Origin: Thermocaproicibacter sp041859875
GTDB taxonomy: Bacteria > Bacillota > Clostridia > Oscillospirales > Acutalibacteraceae
DNA: 31,941 nt
Assembly: GCA_041859875.1 (NCBI GenBank)
Contig: JBFLFY010000023.1
Span: forward strand, 1-31,941
Direction: 5' to 3'
In this document: positions 23,978 to 30,747 of the stretch, piece by piece
Layout of the letters: each line of letters starts with the position of its first letter
Numbering within the stretch: the stretch's first letter is position 1
The notes under the pieces: model-generated
Told to the model about the DNA's origin: nothing
The model's database searches: none
What the model saw: only the letters and a program-made list of their open reading frames with translations
Program-made: the position numbers and the translations under genes

Positions 23978-24487
23978 TTACTCCTCGTCTTCATCCAGAA
24001 CATAGCTGCTCGTGCTTGGCAAGCCAAGTTCCGTCATAACCTGTTCTTCCTTTTCGCGCATACGCACTTTCTGAATGCCGCCCTGCACATGGTCATAGCC
24101 CAGAAGGTGCAGCATGGAGTGTGCCGTTAAGTAACCGACTTCCCGTTCAAAACTGTGGCCGTAACGCTTGGACTGCTCCATCGCCTTTTCCATAGAAATA
24201 ACAATATCACCAAGAATTTTTGCCCCCGTGGAATGGTTGATGTCGTAAACACCGTTTTCACCCATCGGGAAAGAAAGCACATCCGTCTCGGCATCTTTGT
24301 TGCGGTACTGCAGGTTCAGCTTATGGATCTGCTCGTTGTCAACAAAAATCACACTGATTTCGGCCGGCCCTTCAAACTTTTCCATGCGCAACACCGCGTT
24401 GCAGCAGCGCCGTACAAGCATCCGCATACCGGTTGGTATTTTCACAGCCTTCTGTTTGTTATCGATAATCACTCTTATTTTTTCCAT
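23978..24487 (-). CDS. ybeY: Endoribonuclease YbeY
   Basis: A 169-residue YbeY with the zinc-binding motif H123-S-M-L-H127-L-L-G-Y-D-H133 (usually HGxLHLxGYDH, so Ser replaces Gly). YbeY acts in 16S rRNA 3'-end maturation and ribosome quality control. I took the ATG at 24487, with GGGGCGGTG upstream; a GTG at 24496 overlapping the phoH stop is also possible and would add three residues. It sits between phoH and dgkA. The pgpH (7TM-HD) gene often found between phoH and ybeY is absent. Confidence 0.96.
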   Translation of the reverse strand: MEKIRVIIDNKQKAVKIPTGMRMLVRRCCNAVLRMEKFEGPAEISVIFVDNEQIHKLNLQYRNKDAETDVLSFPMGENGVYDINHSTGAKILGDIVISMEKAMEQSKRYGHSFEREVGYLTAHSMLHLLGYDHVQGGIQKVRMREKEEQVMTELGLPSTSSYVLDEDEE

Positions 24488-24492
24488 AACAT

Positions 24493-25452
24493 TCACCGCC
24501 CCGCCTTTTCATATTTATCGTAAGCTTTAATGATGTCCTGCACCAATTTGTGGCGCACAACATCTTTTTCACTGAACCGTACCTGTGCTATGTCGTCAAT
24601 ACCCTCCAGAATATGAAGAACTTCTTTCAGGCCGGAACGCTTTCCGTCCGGCAGGTCTATTTGGGTAATGTCGCCTGTAATGACCATTTTTGAGCCGAAG
24701 CCCAACCGCGTAAGAAACATTTTCATCTGCTCCGGCGTTGTGTTCTGCGCTTCGTCGAGGATAATGAAACTGTCATCGAGCGTACGCCCGCGCATATAGG
24801 CAAGCGGCGCAACTTCAATATTTCCGCGTTCCACATACCGCTGGTACGTTTCCGCACCCAGCATATCAAAAAGCGCATCATAAAGCGGCCGCAGGTATGG
24901 GTCCACTTTCTGCTGGAGGTCGCCGGGCAGAAAGCCCAGCTTTTCGCCCGCCTCAACGGCAGGCCGTGTAAGAATAATCCGGTTGGCCTCCTGTGCCCGG
25001 AATGCCTTGACCGCAAGGGCCACGGCTAAGTAAGTCTTGCCAGTACCGGCTGGGCCTACGCCAATGGTGATGGTATGGTTTGCAATCGCCGTGCAATACT
25101 TTTTTTGGCCCAGTGTTTTTGCTTTGACCGGCTTGCCTTTGGAAGTAAGGCACACACAGTCGCCCGCAAGTGACTGAAGGCGTTCTTCGCTTCCTTCATT
25201 TACAAGGTTCAAGCAGTAGCGGACGTTCTGCGCGCTTACGGTTTCGCCGCGGTTGATAAGCGACAGCAGGCTTTTTACGGCACGGGCTGCTTTTTCAACA
25301 TTTTCCGGCTCGCCGGTAATCGTCATTTCGCTTCCACGGCAGAGAATCTCCACCGAGTACTCGTGCTCAATGATTTTTACATTTTCGTCCAGATTGCCAA
25401 ACAATGCAGCCGCCTGCTCCATGCGGTCAATATTTATCTTTTCTTCGAACAT
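24493..25452 (-). CDS. phoH: PhoH family ATPase (PhoH/PhoL)
   Basis: A 319-residue PhoH protein: an N-terminal KH-like portion (1-110) and a P-loop NTPase with Walker A GPAGTGKT (133-140) and Walker B FIILDEAQN. PhoH ATPases are RNA helicase-like and are nearly always linked to ybeY. The ATG at 25452 has AGGTGAT 5 nt upstream and gives the family start MFEEKINID; an in-frame start at 25479 is less likely. An extended -10 promoter lies directly upstream, so phoH and the genes behind it can be transcribed apart from yqfCD. Confidence 0.96.
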   Translation of the reverse strand: MFEEKINIDRMEQAAALFGNLDENVKIIEHEYSVEILCRGSEMTITGEPENVEKAARAVKSLLSLINRGETVSAQNVRYCLNLVNEGSEERLQSLAGDCVCLTSKGKPVKAKTLGQKKYCTAIANHTITIGVGPAGTGKTYLAVALAVKAFRAQEANRIILTRPAVEAGEKLGFLPGDLQQKVDPYLRPLYDALFDMLGAETYQRYVERGNIEVAPLAYMRGRTLDDSFIILDEAQNTTPEQMKMFLTRLGFGSKMVITGDITQIDLPDGKRSGLKEVLHILEGIDDIAQVRFSEKDVVRHKLVQDIIKAYDKYEKAGR

Positions 25453-25491
25453 TCCATCACCTGAAAATTGATACGGCATTTCTTTTTATTT

Positions 25492-25519
25492 ATTATATCA
25501 CATTCTGCAAATATAGTAA
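25492..25519 (-). promoter_or_regulatory. Probable sigma-A promoter (extended -10) of phoH
   Basis: On the minus strand TGATATAAT (TATAAT at 25492-25497, TG one base upstream) with a weak -35 TTACTA (25514-25519) at 16 bp. It sits in the 92-nt gap between yqfD and phoH. Confidence 0.55.
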
Positions 25520-25544
25520 GCATAAAATACACAAAACTTTATTT

Positions 25545-26720
25545 CTATTTTATGAAAATTTCCGACTCTTTTGCAATGTCCTCTTCACAGGTCAGCTCCG
25601 CAGTAAGGCTCAGCGTGCTGGCATTACATTTTTTTGTGAACTTTCTTCCGGTAACACGGCCGCCCTTCAGCAGCTGTTTTGCCTGTTCGTCAATCTGTTT
25701 TTCGGCAAGAGCCTCAGCTTCTTCCGAAGTGCGGGAAGCGTTTTCGTTCCGGACTTCCTCCCACTGCTCTTCATACATGCCAAGCGGAAGCGGCGTGCCA
25801 AAAAGGGAAACGTCAAACTTCTGAGCCAAGACATGCCATGTGCCATGCGGCTTTCCTAAAATACTCCCCGGCAGGCAGGCCCCGAACACATCAAAATTCC
25901 GACGGCAGAGTTTGTGCCCAGTAGGTATGGTGCGCTGAAAACGAAGCGGGATTTCCGCCTTCAGGGTATGCTTGGTTTCCGCAGTCACTACCGCAGAAGC
26001 GTGCGTCAGAGTGCTTCCGCCCATCTGGTCGACAACCACAGCGCTCACAAGAAGCTGCCCCTCCACCACGGCATCGCCTTTTTTAACCATCGGTGAGCCG
26101 GCATAAACCTTCATGGAAAGGACTTGCCCTGTTACAGACGCCTTAATATTACAAACGCCTTTCAGGTCCGAAATCTGCGGTTTTACTGTTTTTTCCTGAA
26201 CCACAATCTCTGCTGAACTGCCCCGCAGGTTAATGCTCATCCACCGAATCTGCGGAAAGCGCAGCATGGCCTTTTCCGCCAATGCCTTCGGGTTGACAGA
26301 GCTTTTGAGCGTACCCTGTGAAAGGCCGGCGGAAGCCAGCACATTTTCCAGCTGCGGCGCCGAAACCGTGGAATTTCCCGAAACGTTCACACACCAGATG
26401 TGCAGCGAAAGAAAGTAAAAGATCAGCAAAAAAGCAGCGCCGCCCGCCCAAAGGCCGCAGTGCCCCCGGGTATGGTACAGCAGGAACGGCAGCCCACGGC
26501 GTTCCCTGACCCGCAGGCGGCAGCCCGCCCGGTGTGCAATGGGCCGCAGCAAATGGTAGCAATGCACAGCTATGCAGGCGCCGCCACGCGGGCTGGGTGC
26601 TATATTCCACAAGTACAGCCCGGCACGGGCACAGTTCGTATAAAAACGTTCGGGGCTTCCGTTCTCCACTGAAAAACGAACGGAACCGATGAACCACCTG
26701 GTAAGTTTCAGTGAAATCAT
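25545..26720 (-). CDS. yqfD: Sporulation protein YqfD
   Basis: A 391-residue YqfD: an N-terminal cytoplasmic region (1-88), one membrane helix (about 92-112), then a large extracytoplasmic region with repeated beta-rich segments (about 113-391) including VYAGSPMVKKGDAVVEGQ and the late SLFGTPLPLGMYEEQ stretch. In B. subtilis yqfD is expressed from sigma-E in the mother cell during engulfment. Its ATG overlaps the yqfC stop (ATGA). It lies upstream of phoH, as in other Clostridia. Confidence 0.93.
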   Translation of the reverse strand: MISLKLTRWFIGSVRFSVENGSPERFYTNCARAGLYLWNIAPSPRGGACIAVHCYHLLRPIAHRAGCRLRVRERRGLPFLLYHTRGHCGLWAGGAAFLLIFYFLSLHIWCVNVSGNSTVSAPQLENVLASAGLSQGTLKSSVNPKALAEKAMLRFPQIRWMSINLRGSSAEIVVQEKTVKPQISDLKGVCNIKASVTGQVLSMKVYAGSPMVKKGDAVVEGQLLVSAVVVDQMGGSTLTHASAVVTAETKHTLKAEIPLRFQRTIPTGHKLCRRNFDVFGACLPGSILGKPHGTWHVLAQKFDVSLFGTPLPLGMYEEQWEEVRNENASRTSEEAEALAEKQIDEQAKQLLKGGRVTGRKFTKKCNASTLSLTAELTCEEDIAKESEIFIK

Positions 26721-26977
26721 GTTGCACCCCGCCCTAAAAATTCAATCCCGGTAATGCATCCATTCACCACAAGAGCATCTTCCGTCAAGCACCGGATGAC
26801 AAGCCCGTGGCCGGTAAAGCGTATAATCTGGCCAGGTGTACGGATCCGCACCGTTGCTCCGTCGTACTCTAATACCCCGCAGCAGCCTTCCACAACTGCT
26901 TCAGTGTTGCCGTTAATTTCCATGTGCCCGCGTGCGGCAATTTCTGAAAGGCCAAGCAATTTCCCCGGTTTTTGCAT
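26717..26977 (-). CDS. yqfC: Sporulation protein YqfC
   Basis: An 86-residue YqfC/YabP-family protein with the pattern of a small beta-rich sporulation protein: RGHMEINGNTEAVVEGC followed by GVLEYDGATVRIRT and a late VVNGCITGIEFL. It is the first gene of a yqfC-yqfD pair, is overlapped 4 nt by yqfD, and lies behind a probable sigma-E promoter. A GGGGTGGG site is upstream. The molecular role is unknown. Confidence 0.93.
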   Translation of the reverse strand: MQKPGKLLGLSEIAARGHMEINGNTEAVVEGCCGVLEYDGATVRIRTPGQIIRFTGHGLVIRCLTEDALVVNGCITGIEFLGRGAT

Positions 26978-27013
26978 AGTCCCACCCCTTTGACAGCCAG
27001 CTGTTTTCTGTAA

Positions 27014-27042
27014 ATGCTATGCACCGTGATGATGAAATATCC
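27014..27042 (-). promoter_or_regulatory. Probable sigma-E promoter of yqfC-yqfD
   Basis: On the minus strand GGATATT (27036-27042), a 14-bp spacer and CATAGCAT (27014-27021). The sigma-E consensus is KMATATT-N14-CATACAAT, so the -35 matches 6 of 7 and the -10 6 of 8. Transcription would begin about 30 nt before the yqfC start. It lies in the divergent gap with ylbJ. Confidence 0.6.
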
Positions 27043-27078
27043 GCAAGCCGCATATATATGGCAAAGCGAGGTGGTTCT

Positions 27079-28140
27079 ATGGGGAAAAAATCCGGTGTGC
27101 TTCTGGCGGCAGTGCTGGCAGCAGCCTGTGCCCTGCTGATTTTCCCCGCGCAGGCGGCGCAGGGGGCAAAAAACGGAGTGGATTACTCCCTGAATATTTT
27201 AATCCCCTCCCTCTACCCATTTATGGTGCTTTCCGTATTCACCGTAAAAAGCGGCCTTTCCGAACGTCTGGGCAAAGTTCTGGAAAAGCCGACGCAGGCT
27301 TTGTTTCACCTTCCGGGCAGTGCTGCAGCCTCTGTTGTAATGAGCGTTGTCGGCGGTTTCCCAGCGGGGGCGCGTTCGGCAGAAGAACTTTGGGCAGACG
27401 GAATTCTTTCCCCTGCACAAGCCGCACGCATGATGTGCTTCTGCGTAAATGCTGGGCCATCGTTTGTCATTACCGCCGTAGGCGTTGGTTTTTTGAAAAA
27501 CGCGCAGGCAGGTACGATTCTTTTCTTTTCACAGCTGATTTCCTTTCTGGTGATGGGCATTGGCTCCGGCCTTTTTTCCCGCAGAAAAGCGGAAACTCCC
27601 GCACCGAAGAAAAAGCGGCGGCACGGCAGTATGGTGCAGGCGCTGATAGATTCCGCGGCTGACGCGGCATACTCCACACTGATGATGTGCTGCCTGGTCA
27701 TCCTTTTTGCGGCCGGGATGAACCTGCTGCGCCTTGCCGTAACGCAGCCAAAACTTTCTGCCTGCTGTTCGGCGCTGCTGGAAGTAACGGGCGGATGTGC
27801 CGACCTTGCCCGCCTTGGCGCACCGCTGTGGCTGTTTGCCCTGGCCATCGGCTGGAGCGGCATCTGTGTGCATCTGCAGGTTTTCGCCTGCCTAGGCGCA
27901 CTGAAAGTCCCACGGGGCAAGTTCATTTTTTGCCGCGTGATGCAAGGGAGTATTTCCGCCGCGGTCTGCTTTGTGCTTACGATGGTTTTTCCACAGAGTG
28001 CAGAAGTATTTGAAAATTTTACGGGTCCTGCAACCGCCGCGCTTTCCGGCACAGCAACTTCGGCAGCGGCTCTGGCAGTCCTCTGCGTAGTGCTGCTTTT
28101 CAGTATGCCGCATGAAAGGCTGGAAATCGACGAAAGGTAA
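27079..28140 (+). CDS. ylbJ: Sporulation integral membrane protein YlbJ
   Basis: A 353-residue polytopic membrane protein (about eight helices) of the YlbJ family, with nucleoside-recognition (GATE)-like segments. Typical stretches are ILIPSLYPFMVLS (35-47), VVGGFPAGARSAEELW and FCVNAGPSFVITAVG. In B. subtilis YlbJ is a mother-cell sigma-E protein needed for spore coat and heat resistance. The ATG at 27079 has GCGAGGTGG upstream and starts a clear signal-anchor; an ATG at 27019 in frame would add 20 residues over the yqfC promoter region and has no site. It is divergent from yqfCD. I see no clear sigma-E box for it. Confidence 0.93.
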   Translation: MGKKSGVLLAAVLAAACALLIFPAQAAQGAKNGVDYSLNILIPSLYPFMVLSVFTVKSGLSERLGKVLEKPTQALFHLPGSAAASVVMSVVGGFPAGARSAEELWADGILSPAQAARMMCFCVNAGPSFVITAVGVGFLKNAQAGTILFFSQLISFLVMGIGSGLFSRRKAETPAPKKKRRHGSMVQALIDSAADAAYSTLMMCCLVILFAAGMNLLRLAVTQPKLSACCSALLEVTGGCADLARLGAPLWLFALAIGWSGICVHLQVFACLGALKVPRGKFIFCRVMQGSISAAVCFVLTMVFPQSAEVFENFTGPATAALSGTATSAAALAVLCVVLLFSMPHERLEIDER

Positions 28141-28149
28141 TGTTATAAT
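28121..28149 (+). promoter_or_regulatory. Probable promoter of the small Cys-rich gene
   Basis: TGGAAA (28121-28126), 17-bp spacer, TATAAT (28144-28149) with TG one base before. It overlaps the end of ylbJ and sits about 30 nt before the small gene, so that gene can be made in growing cells independently of ylbJ. Confidence 0.55.
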
Positions 28150-28185
28150 GAACAGAAACTGAAATGAAGCAGGGAGCGAATGAAT

Positions 28186-28386
28186 ATGTTTGGTAAAAAG
28201 AAAACAAAACTTTTTGGAAATGAAATTGAACCGGATTGCAGTTACTGCTCCAACTGCACAGAAGGCAGCTGCACGCTTGGTCACAGCAGCGGCCCATGCG
28301 CAGACTTTCAGTATGACCCGCTGAAGCGCACACCGAAAGATACACCGGAGCTGGAAGCTCACAGTCCGGAAGAATTTAAGCTGTAA
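28186..28386 (+). CDS. Small Cys-rich conserved protein of unknown function
   Basis: A 66-residue protein. It starts MFGKKKTKLFGNEIE, then has four cysteines in a cluster (CSYCSNC and a fourth in SCTLG), a fifth in PCADF, and a C-terminal DPLKRTPKDTPELE..EEFKL tail. I believe this layout, a Cys cluster then the DPLKR-P tail, recurs in small hypothetical proteins of many Clostridia, but that is from memory. The Cys pattern suggests metal binding. Start choice: AGGGAG lies 9 nt before the ATG at 28186 and only 3 nt before the ATG at 28180, which would add two residues. Its own promoter and terminator surround it. I do not know its function. Confidence 0.82.
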   Translation: MFGKKKTKLFGNEIEPDCSYCSNCTEGSCTLGHSSGPCADFQYDPLKRTPKDTPELEAHSPEEFKL

Positions 28387-28412
28387 AAAATCAGGCACAC
28401 AGAAACAGAAAG

Positions 28413-28460
28413 CCGGAACCGCTGGTCTTTTCCCAGCCGTTCCGGTTTTCTTTATCTTTT
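28413..28460 (+). terminator. Intrinsic terminator after the small Cys-rich gene
   Basis: Thirteen-bp stem with one mismatch (28413-28425 and 28433-28445, 7-nt loop) followed by TTTTCTTTATCTTTTCTT. The same stem could also stop the convergent HD-GYP transcript, though the T-run on that side is poor. Confidence 0.85.
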
Positions 28461-28521
28461 CTTAATCTTTTCTTTATGTTTAATACTGCTAAAAGAAATT
28501 TATATAGATAGATGAGCTGCA

Positions 28522-29724
28522 TCAGGAATCACGGAAAATCGAGTCCATATCTTCCGTCACCGATGCTTCAATCAGGTTATTCTTCACCATGTCGTTCATA
28601 ATGCGGATAGCATCGCTGTGTGACAGCCCTTTTCGGTAGGGGCGGTCTTCCGTCAGAGCCTGGTAGATGTCAACACACGCAAGGATGCGGGAATTAAAAT
28701 CGAGTTTTTTCCGGTCAAGGCCATACGGGTAACCGGAGCCGTCGAGCTTTTCGTGGTGGTTCGAGGCCCACTCGGTAATCATTTCAAAGCCGTTAATGCC
28801 CTCAAGAATTTTTCTCGTATAAAAAGGGTGGGACTGAATGATTTTAAATTCAGCACTGTTTAGTTTACCAGGCTTGTCTAGGATTGAGTTAGGCACGACC
28901 ATTTTGCCCAGGTCGTGCAAATCGGCGGCAATCCGCATCTGCCAGTAAGTGGTATCGTCAAATTCATAGTATTGGCAGATAAACCCTGTGCGCTCGCTGA
29001 TGCCTCGTGAATGGGAACCGGTAAACGGTGACTTGGCGTCGATAATACGGCTGAAAACCTGCGAAATACGGCGTATCTGGCTATAATCAAGTTCCCGCTT
29101 CACCTGCGGCATCATTGCCGCCAGCGCGGGCCTTACAAACATATTGTCTTGGCTGAGCCAGAACTCTACATTGCGCCCAAGCCCCAGCGCTACTTCACAG
29201 AGATCCGGGTCAAACAAACGTGCATCTTTCATAACAGAAGCCGCAATGTCATCACCATTCCAGCCTTCCGCACAGCGAATAGAAATATAATCCGACAAAT
29301 GAATAATTCTGGAATAAAGTGGAATGTCGCTTCCACCCACCCGGAAAAATCCACTGCCGTCATAATTTTCATGATGATAAAGGATTACGTTTTTCTGTTT
29401 TGAAAGAAACGGGAAATTCTCAAGATTTTTTTCGCCTTCAATACAATGCTCCGGGTTTGATTCCATTGCAAAAGGAGGCAGGTCTTTCAGGTTTCCTGCT
29501 TTTCGGAGTGAACCCATAACGCCGTTGTCATGTAAAAGGGAATAAGAAATCAGGTCGAACAGGCTTCTGTCTGGCATACCGAGAGCTTTCGCAATACGCC
29601 CCGAAATGTAGGCAACACGCATGCCGTGGTTCGTGTGATTTGGCAGTATTTCCTTTTCGGCAAGGTCGAGTGTGCGCGAAAGCGAAACGAGAAGCTCATT
29701 AACATTAAAGAGCAAAAAAATCAC
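28522..29724 (-). CDS. Tandem HD-GYP domain protein (putative cyclic-dinucleotide phosphodiesterase)
   Basis: A 400-residue soluble protein with two HD-GYP domains. The C-terminal one (about 225-395) is complete: HDLGK (270-274), a late His in HPF (299), and HHEKLDGSGYP (323-333). The N-terminal one (about 25-150) keeps His33, His65-Asp66, His93 and HHENYDGSGF (117-126) but reads HDNGV in place of HDxGK and GFF in place of GYP, so it may bind metal without normal catalysis. HD-GYP enzymes hydrolyse c-di-GMP or related cyclic dinucleotides; the substrate here is not known. There is no receiver or membrane domain. The start is uncertain: GTG at 29724 or TTG at 29715, both close to AAGGTGA. It stands alone. 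Confidence 0.92.
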   Translation of the reverse strand: MIFLLFNVNELLVSLSRTLDLAEKEILPNHTNHGMRVAYISGRIAKALGMPDRSLFDLISYSLLHDNGVMGSLRKAGNLKDLPPFAMESNPEHCIEGEKNLENFPFLSKQKNVILYHHENYDGSGFFRVGGSDIPLYSRIIHLSDYISIRCAEGWNGDDIAASVMKDARLFDPDLCEVALGLGRNVEFWLSQDNMFVRPALAAMMPQVKRELDYSQIRRISQVFSRIIDAKSPFTGSHSRGISERTGFICQYYEFDDTTYWQMRIAADLHDLGKMVVPNSILDKPGKLNSAEFKIIQSHPFYTRKILEGINGFEMITEWASNHHEKLDGSGYPYGLDRKKLDFNSRILACVDIYQALTEDRPYRKGLSHSDAIRIMNDMVKNNLIEASVTEDMDSIFRDS

Positions 29725-29756
29725 TTCACCTTACAATGGCTTTTTCTGAGAATAAC

Positions 29757-29888
29757 AATGGCAGAAAAACATTGTTCCGTATTATTATATCAGCACAAAG
29801 GTAATGTAATTTCCCATGAACCATCATGCTTTGGAATTAACATTTTCTAATTTTTTGCTTCATGATATTTGTGCATAATGGCAGAAAA
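29757..29888. repeat. Pair of 12-bp direct repeats 120 bp apart
   Basis: AATGGCAGAAAA at 29757-29768 and again at 29877-29888, identical. The first is close to the HD-GYP -10. The spacing is a near multiple of the helical turn. Function unknown; chance cannot be excluded in AT-rich DNA. Confidence 0.5.
29784..29792 (-). promoter_or_regulatory. Extended -10 of the HD-GYP gene promoter
   Basis: TGATATAAT on the minus strand (TATAAT at 29784-29789). No good -35 at 16-18 bp, as often seen with extended -10 promoters. It is about 60 nt before the gene start. Confidence 0.5.
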
Positions 29889-29925
29889 TGAATAACATTT
29901 TGCAGCATTTTTCCAATAATATTTA

Positions 29926-29938
29926 CCGAAAATTTCGG
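29926..29938. repeat. 13-bp palindrome CCGAAAATTTCGG
   Basis: Perfect CCGAAA-A-TTTCGG dyad, too tight to be a hairpin loop, so operator-like. It is 64 bp upstream of the -35 of the ribbon-helix-helix/clpB promoter. Confidence 0.5.
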
Positions 29939-29963
29939 TGTTTTTCCCCTTTAGTGTTGATTT

Positions 29964-29979
29964 CAAGTTTATTAACTTG
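29964..29979. promoter_or_regulatory. 16-bp palindrome CAAGTTTATTAACTTG, candidate operator
   Basis: Perfect inverted repeat CAAGTT-TATT-AACTTG, 22 bp upstream of the -35. A degenerate relative (CAAGTCATTAAGAAGT, 30006-30021) lies inside the promoter spacer. The gene behind encodes a ribbon-helix-helix protein, so autoregulation is a natural guess. Confidence 0.45.
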
Positions 29980-30001
29980 CATTTAATTTTATATAAATCT
30001 A

Positions 30002-30029
30002 TTGACAAGTCATTAAGAAGTGCTATACT
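30002..30029 (+). promoter_or_regulatory. Sigma-A promoter of the ribbon-helix-helix gene and clpB
   Basis: Perfect TTGACA (30002-30007), 16-bp spacer, TATACT (30024-30029) with TG one base before (extended -10). Leader about 20 nt. I see no CIRCE or CtsR box next to it. Confidence 0.85.
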
Positions 30030-30055
30030 GTTTTCAGAAACAGAGGTGAAACGGT

Positions 30056-30721
30056 TTGAATCGAAATGTTTACAGCCTCGTACTGCCGGACAATGTGGTG
30101 GACGCGGTAGACAAGTTGGCCTGTGAACGGGGCATCAGCCGCAGCGGCCTGATTAACCAAATCTTGGCGGAATACCTTTCCTGCCCAATTCCGGAAACCA
30201 GAATTCACGACGTTTTCAGCCGTCTGGAAAAACTGACGGTTGGGCTGGAGAATTTTCAGTTTCAGGAACTGCCGGGAGAATTTACCGTTTCCATACGAAG
30301 CGTGCTGCATTACCGCTACCGCCCTACCGTTCACTACACACTGGAGCTTTATCGGGACTGTGAGCCGTTTCTTGGCGAGCTGCGGGCTTCTTTCCGCACA
30401 CAAAACAGCAGTTTGCTGGAACTTTCGAAAGCATTTTTCCTGTTTTGGGAAAGCCTTGAGCAGCGCTGGACTGCACGGCAGTTCCCGGAAGGCAAAATTT
30501 CATGCACTGCTGCCCCGGGCCGGTATACCCGCCGCCTGCAGTGCCCGCAGAATCAGCAGAACTGTACCGGTGAGCATATGGCGCAGGCAATTCTCAGCTA
30601 TATCCGAGAGTTCGATTTTGCACTGAAAAAATACTGTGCCGGAACCGATTCACCTGAAAACACAAAATGGCAGATTGAAACACATTATCTTCATTACCTT
30701 GAAAAAGCCGTTATCCTCTAA
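30056..30721 (+). CDS. Ribbon-helix-helix protein with a long unknown C-terminal domain, upstream of clpB
   Basis: A 221-residue protein. Residues 1-43 form a MetJ/Arc/CopG-type ribbon-helix-helix: a basic start MNRNVYSLVLPDNVV for the DNA-binding strand, then two helices (AVDKLACERG and SRSGLINQILAEYL). Residues 44-221 match no family that I know; they are rich in aromatic and charged residues, with a mostly helical look from about 115 (ELSKAFFLFWESLEQRW) to the end. The start is TTG at 30056: AGAGGTG lies 8 nt upstream and the next Met is far inside. It lies 26 nt before clpB in one operon. A role as regulator of clpB and itself is inference from the position and the nearby palindrome. Confidence 0.85.
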   Translation: MNRNVYSLVLPDNVVDAVDKLACERGISRSGLINQILAEYLSCPIPETRIHDVFSRLEKLTVGLENFQFQELPGEFTVSIRSVLHYRYRPTVHYTLELYRDCEPFLGELRASFRTQNSSLLELSKAFFLFWESLEQRWTARQFPEGKISCTAAPGRYTRRLQCPQNQQNCTGEHMAQAILSYIREFDFALKKYCAGTDSPENTKWQIETHYLHYLEKAVIL

Positions 30722-30747
30722 CAGGAACGGTAAAGGAGGTTTTCTTT

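Larger units (their letters stand above)
29725..30055. other. 331-nt AT-rich intergenic region between HD-GYP and clpB operons
   Basis: No gene is visible on either strand. It holds, from left to right, an extended -10 for the HD-GYP gene, two copies of a 12-bp direct repeat (29757-29768 and 29877-29888, exactly 120 bp apart), two palindromes (29926-29938 and 29964-29979), and a sigma-A promoter for the ribbon-helix-helix gene. Confidence 0.8.

Noticed and set aside
27030..27058. Sigma-E promoter for ylbJ (CATATATA at 27051)
   Set aside because: The -10 is only partly like CATACAAT and no acceptable -35 lies 13-15 bp upstream, so I do not call it although ylbJ is a sigma-E gene in B. subtilis.
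27306..28052. 248-codon open frame on the minus strand inside ylbJ
   Set aside because: It lies wholly antisense to a clear YlbJ gene, has no recognisable domain and no ribosome binding site; a shadow of codon bias.
29725..29790. c-di-GMP riboswitch in the leader of the HD-GYP gene
   Set aside because: The leader is short and AT-rich and lacks the conserved GEMM core segments.
29950..30055. CIRCE or CtsR box in front of the clpB operon
   Set aside because: Neither the TTAGCACTC-N9-GAGTGCTAA dyad nor GGTCAAA heptad repeats are present; the palindromes found are different.
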